Shown here in pieces: positions 1-5,254 of a stretch of 7,734 nt of DNA; within the stretch, counting starts at the first letter, position 1, and every line of letters starts with the position of its first letter. The notes under the pieces are model-generated. The model searched no databases, had not been told where the DNA came from, and saw only the letters and a list, made by a program, of their open reading frames with translations. The position numbers and the translations under genes were made by a program. The stretch is from NCBI GenBank assembly GCA_002311865.1, contig DBZV01000020.1, positions 229 to 7,962 of the forward strand, in the 5' to 3' direction. Source of the stretch: Dehalococcoidia bacterium UBA1151 (GTDB lineage: Bacteria; Chloroflexota; Dehalococcoidia; Lucifugimonadales; Lucifugimonadaceae).

Positions 1-1
1 A

Positions 2-631
2 GAACTAGCCGCTCTTTACCGGATTGCTGATGTGGCGTTCGTCGCTCCTCTGAGGGATGGCATGAACCTGGTGGCGAAAGAGTTTATAGCGTCGCAAGTA
101 GACCGGTCCGGCGCACTGCTCTTGAGCGAGTTCGCGGGCGCAGCCAGCGAACTTGGTGAGGCGGTCAGGATTAATCCCTGGGATATTGATGGGACTGCGG
201 ACGCCCTGGCAGATGTGCTGGCGATGGAGCCGTCGGACAAGGCTAGCCGCATCGACGCGATGCTGGAGCGGCTCTACCGCAATGACGTACACCGCTGGGC
301 CGCCCGAGCGATTGCGGCTATCGAGCGCCCCGGACCGGCCATCACCACGGTATCGCCAGCCAGAGAACCGGAAGAGCTCATTGAGCTGATCAAACCTCGC
401 ATCGATAGCGCATCCAGAATAGCCATCTTGTTGGATTATGACGGCACGTTGCGCGAGTTCGTGAACATTCCGTCTGAAGCCACGCCCACGAACTCCATTC
501 TCAGAATTCTGGAAAACATTCGGGCCGATAATCGCGTTCGCCTGGCGCTGGTATCTGGCAGAGATGCCAAGACGCTTGAGGCCTGGTTTGGACACCTGGA
601 TATCACCCTTGTTGCAGAACACGGCGCGTGA
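2..631 (+). CDS. otsA: Bifunctional trehalose-6-phosphate synthase/phosphatase, N-terminal fragment (5' end outside window, ends at in-frame TGA)
   Basis: The frame is open from base 2, so the start lies outside the window. Residues 1-130 or so (counted from base 2) match the end of the GT20 synthase domain, which transfers glucose from a nucleotide sugar to glucose-6-phosphate. Visible are the ADVAFVAPLRDGMNLVAKE stretch (DGMNLVAKE at 19-27) and SEFAGAA at 42-48, both in the sugar-nucleotide-binding half. From about residue 130 a HAD-type trehalose-6-phosphate phosphatase domain begins, with DYDGT at 145-149 (bases 434-448), which holds the nucleophile and acid/base aspartates. The fragment stops at LVAEHGA followed by TGA. 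The same frame continues directly at 632 with the rest of the phosphatase, so this is one gene cut by a nonsense codon. The family assignment is firm. Whether the protein is truncated, read through or miscalled is open. An intact synthase domain could still work alone. Confidence 0.88.
   Translation, partial: ELAALYRIADVAFVAPLRDGMNLVAKEFIASQVDRSGALLLSEFAGAASELGEAVRINPWDIDGTADALADVLAMEPSDKASRIDAMLERLYRNDVHRWAARAIAAIERPGPAITTVSPAREPEELIELIKPRIDSASRIAILLDYDGTLREFVNIPSEATPTNSILRILENIRADNRVRLALVSGRDAKTLEAWFGHLDITLVAEHGA
629..631 (+). other. In-frame TGA interrupting the TPS/TPP reading frame
   Basis: The codon sits between GCG (Ala) and ATG (Met) in the same frame as the sequence on both sides. 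Many trehalose-6-phosphate phosphatases read AEHGAW at this place, so a single TGG to TGA change would explain it. The next base is A, giving TGAATG, so termination-reinitiation at 632 is formally possible, but I see no clear Shine-Dalgarno just upstream. TGA is used as the normal stop by sdhB and the Nudix gene in this window, so a recoded genome is unlikely. Confidence 0.85.
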
Positions 632-1144
632 ATGAAGCTTGGCAAAGATGCGAAGTGGATTAAGGACACGTCACTCCTGGATGACGCATGGAAGCAGCAG
701 ATTCTGGGCATGCTGGATGAGTACACCATCCGCACACCGGGCTCATCAGTAGAAGAGAAAACCGCAGCCGTCGTGTGGCACTATCGAGCTGCCAACGCCG
801 ATCTGGGCAAGTGGCAGGCCCGTGAACTGACGACGCACCTGGAGTACTCACTCGCGAACCAGCCCGTCGAGGTGATAGAAGGCTCCGCCATCGTTGAAAT
901 TCGCCAGCAAGGCGTTACCAAGGGAGCTGCGTTCCGGGCAGTCGAGCAAGCGATTGGGCCGTTCGATTTCCAACTGGCGATCGGTGACGACACAACCGAC
1001 GAAGATCTATTTGCGGCACTGCAAGATTCAAGCATCTCCATTCACGTTGGGGATGCCCCGAGCCGTGCCACGGAGCGCCTGAGCGGCCCCCCTGCGGTCA
1101 GGGCGTTTCTGCGCTCACTTTTCCACCTGCGGAGTAGTGTGTGA
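632..1144 (+). CDS. otsB: Trehalose-6-phosphate phosphatase domain, C-terminal fragment of the same gene
   Basis: This 170-codon stretch is in frame with the preceding fragment and holds the rest of the HAD phosphatase that removes phosphate from trehalose-6-phosphate. Visible motifs are SSVEEKTAAVVWHYRAAN at 38-55 (cap-domain EEK...WHYR signature), QGVTKG with the conserved Lys at 97, and GDDTTDED at 118-125 (Mg-binding acidic motif, bases 983-1006). The nucleophile motif DYDGT is missing because it lies in the upstream fragment, so this piece alone could not catalyse. ATG 632 directly follows the TGA, and no good ribosome binding site is visible. The combined phosphatase, about 250 residues, has the usual family length with no frameshift, which points to a recent nonsense change or a base-call error rather than an old decayed gene. 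Confidence 0.8.
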   Translation: MKLGKDAKWIKDTSLLDDAWKQQILGMLDEYTIRTPGSSVEEKTAAVVWHYRAANADLGKWQARELTTHLEYSLANQPVEVIEGSAIVEIRQQGVTKGAAFRAVEQAIGPFDFQLAIGDDTTDEDLFAALQDSSISIHVGDAPSRATERLSGPPAVRAFLRSLFHLRSSV

Positions 1145-1155
1145 CCTGAATCACA
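1140..1155. promoter_or_regulatory. Perfect TGTGA-N6-TCACA palindrome (CRP/FNR-family-like operator)
   Basis: The two 5-bp arms are exact inverted repeats with a 6-bp spacer, the layout of the consensus bound by CRP-type regulators. It overlaps the stop codon of the phosphatase fragment and lies 37 bp before the proposed GH15 start. The match is read directly. The role in controlling the GH15 gene is inference, and I cannot see which regulator would bind it. Confidence 0.4.
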
Positions 1156-1172
1156 TTTTGTTGTGGTTCAGG
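1145..1172 (+). other. 11-bp hairpin between the phosphatase fragment and the GH15 gene
   Basis: Arms CCTGAATCACA (1145-1155) and TGTGGTTCAGG (1162-1172) pair along 11 bp, with one G-T wobble and a 6-nt loop. No T-tract follows, so it is not a standard intrinsic terminator. It shares its left arm with the CRP-like palindrome, and its right arm contains the GTG at 1163, which argues against that codon as a start. Confidence 0.5.
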
Positions 1173-1181
1173 GTTTGCTGC

Positions 1182-1186
1182 GGGGA
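1182..1186 (+). promoter_or_regulatory. Ribosome binding site (GGGGA) deciding the GH15 start
   Basis: GGGGA lies 6 nt before TTG 1193. The more upstream GTG 1163 has no purine-rich sequence before it and sits in a hairpin arm. Starting at TTG gives an N-terminus MAYKLIEDYGIIGDMHTAGL, close to the usual start of GH15 proteins. Confidence 0.5.
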
Positions 1187-1192
1187 AGAGTA

Positions 1193-3022
1193 TTGGCCTA
1201 CAAGCTAATAGAAGATTATGGAATCATCGGCGATATGCACACCGCTGGCCTCATCTCGCGAGACGGTTCGCTGGACTGGCTGTGCCTCCCGGATTTCGAT
1301 TCTCCCAGCGTCTTTGCCACCTTGCTTGATGACGAAAAGGGGGGCTACTTCCGGATCTGCGGGCAGGAATCTGAGGAGTCCCAAACCCGGCAATTCTATT
1401 TCCCGGAAACCAACGTCCTGATGACCCGATTCTCATCTTCTGGCTCCGTTGCCCAACTTGCCGATTTCATGGAGGTTCACGAGGGCGGCCATCCGAGCGC
1501 ACATGAGGCCCATGGTCGACGGATAATTCGCCAGGTGCAGGGCGTTCAGGGAACCACCCGCATGCGCCTGGAGTGTTTTCCCCGCTTCGACTACGGCAGA
1601 CTGCGGCCTCACGTGGAGGAGGTGGAGGGCGGGGTCATCTTCTCGGGTGGCAACGGCTTCTCCATCAGCCTCTCGTGCGACGGAGAGATGCGGATCGTCA
1701 ACGGAGGCGTCATCTGCAAATTCGACATTGAGGCCAACGAGTCCAGGACGTTCGTGCTCGCATATCGCGGTCCCAGTGAGAACGGTATCGTGAGCCTTAC
1801 TCCGCCTGAAGGCGAAACAGCGTTCCATGAGACCACGAGTTTCTGGCGAGCGTGGCTCAGCAATTGCACCTACAACGGACGCGGGCGGGAGGTAGTGTTC
1901 CGCTCTGCGCTTACGCTAAAACTGCTTACATACCAGCCCACCAGCGCGATAGTTGCGGCGCCCACATGCAGCCTCCCGGAAGTAATTGGCGGTGAGCGCA
2001 ACTGGGATTACCGCTACACGTGGATGCGCGACTCGTCGTTCATCCTCCACGCATTCATGCAAATTGGGCTGAAAAATGAAGCGCAGGATTTCATGCACTT
2101 CGTGGAGTTGGCCTGCGAGACAGAAGGCGAGGATGGTCCTCTCAACCTGATGTACACAATCCGCGGCAAAGCGGAGGTGGAAGAGCAGACGCTGGATCAC
2201 CTTGATGGCTACATGGGTTCGCGGCCTGTCAGGGTTGGCAACGGTGCCGGCAACCAGATGCAGCTGGATATCTACGGCGAGCTCATGGATGCGGTCTATC
2301 TCTTCAACAAAGACGGCACGCCCATCTCATACGCACTGTGGAAGTCGTTGCGAGGCATGCTCAACTGGCTGATGCACAACTGGAGACGCGCCGACGAGGG
2401 CATCTGGGAAGTGCGCGGAGGACGACAGCAGTTCGTTCACTCCAAGATGATGTGCTGGGTGGCGTTCGAGCGCGGCATCAGGATTGCCGAGTCGCGATCG
2501 TTCCCGTCTGACCGCTTCGAATGGATCAAGACCCGTGACGAAATTTATGAAGAAATCCAGGAGCTGGGATGGAGCGATGAGCTTCAGAGCTTCACGCAGT
2601 ACTACGGTGCACACACACTGGATGCGTCGGCGCTGCTTATGCCGCTGGTCTTCTTCATGGCGCCACAGGATCCAAGGATGCAATCGACCATCAAGGCGAT
2701 TGAAGAGAAGCTGACCTACGACAGCCTGGTCTACAGATACAACGCCGACGAGTCTGCCCCCGACGGCCTTGAGGGCGACGAAGGGACGTTCACCATGTGT
2801 ACGTTCTGGCTGGTGGAGGCGCTGACCAAAGCAGGCCGCCTGGATGACGCCAGATTCCTGTTTGAGCGGATGCTGGGCTACTCCAACCATCTGGGCCTCT
2901 ACTCCGAGGAGATCGGCCGCTCTGGCGAGTCTCTGGGCAACTTCCCGCAAGGGTTCACGCACCTGGGACTAATATCCGCAGCGGTGAACCTCGACCATGC
3001 CCTCGGCGGTGGGCGCATTTAA
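1193..3022 (+). CDS. Glycoside hydrolase family 15 protein (glucoamylase or trehalase type)
   Basis: Complete 609-residue GH15 enzyme, an inverting exo-hydrolase of alpha-glucosidic bonds, with no signal peptide visible, so probably cytoplasmic. The N-terminal beta-sandwich domain (about 1-240) opens with IEDYGIIGDMHTAGLISRDG and WLCLPDFDSPSVFA. The (alpha/alpha)6 barrel follows, with NWDYRYTWMRD at 270-280, VRVGNGAGNQMQLDIYGE, GIWEVRGG with the likely general acid Glu 406, and YSEEIG around 572-573 followed by LGNFPQGFTH, which likely carries the catalytic base. Length is normal. I start it at TTG 1193 because of the GGGGA site and the family-like N-terminus; GTG 1163 would add ten residues. 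Substrate cannot be read from sequence: GH15 includes glucoamylases, glucodextranases and bacterial trehalases. Its position beside trehalose-6-phosphate synthase/phosphatase makes trehalase a serious option. Confidence 0.9.
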   Translation: MAYKLIEDYGIIGDMHTAGLISRDGSLDWLCLPDFDSPSVFATLLDDEKGGYFRICGQESEESQTRQFYFPETNVLMTRFSSSGSVAQLADFMEVHEGGHPSAHEAHGRRIIRQVQGVQGTTRMRLECFPRFDYGRLRPHVEEVEGGVIFSGGNGFSISLSCDGEMRIVNGGVICKFDIEANESRTFVLAYRGPSENGIVSLTPPEGETAFHETTSFWRAWLSNCTYNGRGREVVFRSALTLKLLTYQPTSAIVAAPTCSLPEVIGGERNWDYRYTWMRDSSFILHAFMQIGLKNEAQDFMHFVELACETEGEDGPLNLMYTIRGKAEVEEQTLDHLDGYMGSRPVRVGNGAGNQMQLDIYGELMDAVYLFNKDGTPISYALWKSLRGMLNWLMHNWRRADEGIWEVRGGRQQFVHSKMMCWVAFERGIRIAESRSFPSDRFEWIKTRDEIYEEIQELGWSDELQSFTQYYGAHTLDASALLMPLVFFMAPQDPRMQSTIKAIEEKLTYDSLVYRYNADESAPDGLEGDEGTFTMCTFWLVEALTKAGRLDDARFLFERMLGYSNHLGLYSEEIGRSGESLGNFPQGFTHLGLISAAVNLDHALGGGRI

Positions 3023-3049
3023 CGCGACATAGCCCCGTGTCACGACCAG

Positions 3050-3098
3050 CATGTCATCCTGAGCGAAGGCCGCTCCGGGCCGTAGTCGAAGGACCTGA
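3050..3098. repeat. Dispersed-type intergenic repeat, copy 1 (CATCCTGAGCGAAGG family)
   Basis: This 49-bp unit starts with 21 bp identical to copy 2 (3119-3139) and ends with AAGGACCTGA, also shared. Inside, GGCC (3068-3071) and GGCC (3078-3081) can pair around a 6-nt loop. Short palindromic units with GTCATCCTGAGCGAAG and GAAGGACCT ends are familiar as dispersed intergenic repeats in Chloroflexota and other bacteria; that family link is from memory. Confidence 0.7.
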
Positions 3099-3118
3099 TG
3101 CGAGAGCAGCGCCGAGGC

Positions 3119-3189
3119 CATGTCATCCTGAGCGAAGGCGGCCCCGCGCCGCAGCCGACCTGTCCTCGATGTAATCGGGAAGGACCTGA
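3119..3189. repeat. Dispersed-type intergenic repeat, copy 2, with 22-bp insertion
   Basis: The first 21 bp equal copy 1, the next 18 bp are diverged but alignable without gaps, then 22 bp (3158-3179) are extra before the shared AAGGACCTGA (3180-3189). The internal stem is GGCG (3137-3140) with CGCC (3147-3150). Compared with copy 1, the closing pair has swapped from C-G to G-C, a compensatory change. The extra 22 bp holds its own short CGAT-GTA-ATCG stem. Confidence 0.65.
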
Positions 3190-3212
3190 AACCCTCATCC
3201 ACCCACACCTCA

Positions 3213-3231
3213 CCGTCATCCGGGATGGCGG
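3213..3231. repeat. Short hairpin in the convergent intergenic region
   Basis: CCGTCATC and GATGGCGG form an 8-bp stem with one G-T wobble around a 3-nt loop. It sits between the genes converging from each side and could slow transcription, but no T-tract follows on either strand. Its GTCATCC resembles the start of the neighbouring repeats. Confidence 0.4.
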
Positions 3232-3269
3232 ATCTGGCTAGCGCTACAAATGTGCCGCTACGGCTCTCT

Positions 3270-3370
3270 ACGTAGGGGTGCCCCTTGTGGGTACCCGCTG
3301 TCTACGTAGCCGCACCGCAATGATGCATGTGGCCGCGAATACGGGCAGGTCTCTCACTTGCCCCCTACGT
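3270..3370. repeat. MITE-like structured element with inverted ends
   Basis: The ends are ACGTAGGGG (3270-3278) and CCCCTACGT (3362-3370), an exact 9-bp inverted repeat. Next to each end is an 8-bp hairpin with one wobble pair: GGGTGCCC/GGGTACCC (3276-3283 with 3289-3296) and GGGCAGGT/ACTTGCCC (3343-3350 with 3356-3363). A further CTACGTAG lies at 3302-3309. The unit thus looks like two CGTAGGGG-hairpin repeats facing each other. No coding sequence or transposase is present. Mobility is inferred only. Confidence 0.5.
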
Positions 3371-3386
3371 CATCGACATCCAAGAA

Positions 3387-4289
3387 CTACGCCTGGGCGG
3401 GCGCCGCCAGCGCCTCCACGTGGTCCCGTAATCGGTTGGTTGAGACCATGTGCTTGTTCATGCCCAACTCTTTCGGCGTGAAGCCCATGGCCAGGCCCAG
3501 CATCTGCGGCAGATGCAGGATCGGCAGATCGATCGCGCTGGCGCGGTTCTTCTGCGCGGCCTTGCCCTGGTAGCCGTCCAGGTTCAGGTGGCATAGCGGG
3601 CATGGCGTGACCATTGCGTCGGCGCCGAGGTCTTTGGCCGTGCCGGTGTGGGTTGCGACCATCTTGAGCGAGTTGTTCTGGTTGATGAAAAGAATCGGCA
3701 GGCCGCAACAGGCGCGTGCGCCCTTGAAGTCGACCACTTCGGCGCCGGTTGACTCGATCACCCGCTCAAGCGAAGTCTCTCGTTCCGGCACCTCTGCGAA
3801 TCCAAGCGCGTCGCTGGGGCGGATCAGGTAGCAACCGTAGAACGGTGCGAACTTGAGGCCCGAAAGATCGCGCACGAAGTGCTTCTTCAAGTTCTCCAGG
3901 CCGTACTCCTCAACCAGAATCCAGAGAAGGTGCTTTGTGACGGTGTTGCCGTGATACTCCAGGTCCTCGTCAGCTAGATCGGCGTTGATCTCGGCCAGGT
4001 AGCCATCGTCATTGATCACGGCGAGTTGCGCCTGCGCCATCGTGCCCTGGCAGGTGGAACAGATCGTCATGATGGGAAGGCCCATCTGCTCGGCCTGTGC
4101 AAACGTCCGGACGTTCAGCGTATCGCCCAGCTTTTTGTTCTTCTCCTGCAAGACGCCTGCGCCTGTGCAGGTGGCGTTGGTCAGTTCTTCGACCTCGATA
4201 CCAAGCTTGTTGAGGACAAGCTTCGTCGATTGGTAGAGTTCCGGTGTGCCACCCAATGCGACACAACCCGGCCAGAACGCGTATTTCAC
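3387..4289 (-). CDS. sdhE: Succinate dehydrogenase subunit E, HdrB-like protein with two CCG domains
   Basis: A 300-residue cysteine-rich protein of the heterodisulfide reductase subunit B/SdhE family, with no membrane-spanning segments evident. In type-E succinate:quinone reductases (Sulfolobus) and methylmenaquinol:fumarate reductases (MfrE of epsilonproteobacteria) it replaces the cytochrome b anchors and is thought to pass electrons between the Fe-S subunit and membrane quinone. The second CCG domain is complete: Cys 153, Cys 194-195 (ACCGLP), Cys 230 and Cys 233. The first is degenerate: Cys 9, Thr 40-Cys 41 where CC is expected, Cys 77 and Cys 80 (CSTC). The start is GTG at 4289, whose GTGA overlaps the sdhB stop by 4 nt, implying coupled translation. 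It is last in the operon, and no sdhC/sdhD follows. By homology alone it could also be called an HdrB-like protein; position makes SdhE the better name. Confidence 0.88.
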   Translation of the reverse strand: MKYAFWPGCVALGGTPELYQSTKLVLNKLGIEVEELTNATCTGAGVLQEKNKKLGDTLNVRTFAQAEQMGLPIMTICSTCQGTMAQAQLAVINDDGYLAEINADLADEDLEYHGNTVTKHLLWILVEEYGLENLKKHFVRDLSGLKFAPFYGCYLIRPSDALGFAEVPERETSLERVIESTGAEVVDFKGARACCGLPILFINQNNSLKMVATHTGTAKDLGADAMVTPCPLCHLNLDGYQGKAAQKNRASAIDLPILHLPQMLGLAMGFTPKELGMNKHMVSTNRLRDHVEALAAPAQA

Positions 4290-5254
4290 TTCGACGGCTC
4301 CTCAGAATGTTCGACGATCTTCTTGACCGCTGCTTTCGACGGAATTTTGTGGTCCAGGGGGTTGGGTAATTTACCTTTGATCAGCGCCTTGACTCCCACC
4401 GGAGCCATGGAGATCTGGCCGGGTATGTTCAGCACGCCCATGCTCTCGATAGCGAGGCGTGTCTCGTTGAGTCGCCCGGAGCGCTTCACGGAGTTGTAGA
4501 ACGACTCCGTGTGGCGTGCGCCGGAGGTGTTAGTGAAGCCCTCTTCCATTGCCATATCACGCATGACCATGATTCGTCCCATGGGGTCGACATCCTTGGG
4601 GCAGACTTCCACGCACTGCATACAGCGCGTGCAGTCCCAGATGCCGGTATCGTCGTTCAGAACGCCCAGTCGCTCTTTCTTCTTGCCATCGCGTGGATCA
4701 GCGACGAAGCGATACGCCTTGGCGAGCGCCGCGGGTCCGATAAATCTATCGTCGACCTCAAGGACCGTGCAATCCGAGACACATGCACCGCACATGATGC
4801 AGTTCATCACACCTGCCAGGTGGACCATGTCTTTGTTTGGCGCCAGGTACTCGGCGGTCGGAACCGGGCCGGTTGGCTGCATGTATGGATCGACCTGCCG
4901 GACCTTGTCCCAGAACGGCTTGAAATCGGCGACCAGGTCGGTAATGACCGGCATATTCCCCGGTGGGTCTATGGTGACCGATTCGCCGGGTGACCAGACG
5001 CTATCAAGCCTGGTCTTGCAGACGAGTTTGGCCTCGCCGTTCACTCGCATCGCGCATGAGCCGCAGATGGATGCGCGACAGGCGCAGCGCAGTGAGAGGG
5101 TTCCGTCGATCTCTTCCCTGATCTTGATCAGGGCGTCCAGAACGGTGAACCAGTCTTCAACTTCAACCTCGTAGTCCTGGTAGTACACCTCCGGATTGTC
5201 AGACTCCGGGTCGTACCTTTGAACCTTCAGATTTGCTATTAGCGTCTCTGGCAT
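4286..5254 (-). CDS. sdhB: Succinate dehydrogenase/fumarate reductase iron-sulfur subunit
   Basis: This 322-residue subunit carries electrons from the SdhA flavin to the quinone-side subunit. The N-terminal [2Fe-2S] ferredoxin domain shows Cys 59, 64, 67 and 79 in the CRASICGSCAMRVNGEAKLVC stretch. The C-terminal domain has Cys 152, 155, 158, 162 (CIMCGACVSDC), which with Cys 218 suits a [4Fe-4S] cluster, and Cys 208, 211, 214, 218 (CTRCMQCVEVCP). Classical SdhB has no Cys at the 211 position and holds [3Fe-4S] there; the extra Cys fits type-E enzymes with a second [4Fe-4S]. It is longer than the usual 230-260 residues because of a C-terminal tail (about 250-322). The ATG at 5254 follows directly on the sdhA stop, and the sdhE start overlaps its TGA. 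Confidence 0.95.
   Translation of the reverse strand: MPETLIANLKVQRYDPESDNPEVYYQDYEVEVEDWFTVLDALIKIREEIDGTLSLRCACRASICGSCAMRVNGEAKLVCKTRLDSVWSPGESVTIDPPGNMPVITDLVADFKPFWDKVRQVDPYMQPTGPVPTAEYLAPNKDMVHLAGVMNCIMCGACVSDCTVLEVDDRFIGPAALAKAYRFVADPRDGKKKERLGVLNDDTGIWDCTRCMQCVEVCPKDVDPMGRIMVMRDMAMEEGFTNTSGARHTESFYNSVKRSGRLNETRLAIESMGVLNIPGQISMAPVGVKALIKGKLPNPLDHKIPSKAAVKKIVEHSEEPSK

Larger units (their letters stand above)
3023..3386. other. Gene-free convergent intergenic region rich in repeats
   Basis: The region lies between the stop of the GH15 gene (+) and the stop of sdhE (-). Short open frames occur on both strands, but they arise from the repeats: the minus-strand frame encodes GAAFAQDDM twice. 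No canonical stem-plus-T-run terminator is seen for either converging gene; the hairpins listed separately may serve instead. Confidence 0.7.

Noticed and set aside
5..622. 205-codon minus-strand frame opposite the trehalose synthase fragment
   Set aside because: The plus strand shows GT20 and HAD motifs in continuous frame; the minus frame has no motif.
629..631. TGA read as selenocysteine or as Trp by a changed code
   Set aside because: Trp rather than Cys/Sec is expected at this place in the family, and at least sdhB and the Nudix gene end with TGA in normal positions, so recoding is not supported.
1163..1192. GTG 1163 as start of the GH15 gene
   Set aside because: No Shine-Dalgarno upstream and it lies in a hairpin arm; TTG 1193 has GGGGA at 6-nt spacing and gives the family-like N-terminus. 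Not fully excluded.
2969..3208. 79-codon minus-strand frame in the convergent intergenic region
   Set aside because: Its protein is translated repeat: GAAFAQDDM appears twice because of the two repeat copies, it overlaps the GH15 end, and it lacks any family resemblance.
3278..3573. Plus-strand frames running from the intergenic region into the 3' end of sdhE
   Set aside because: They cover the repeats and the antisense of sdhE, with low-complexity Pro/Arg-rich composition and no recognisable domain.
4509..5174. Long open frame (221 codons) antisense to sdhB
   Set aside because: sdhB on the other strand has clear cluster motifs over its whole length; the antisense frame is a codon-bias shadow.
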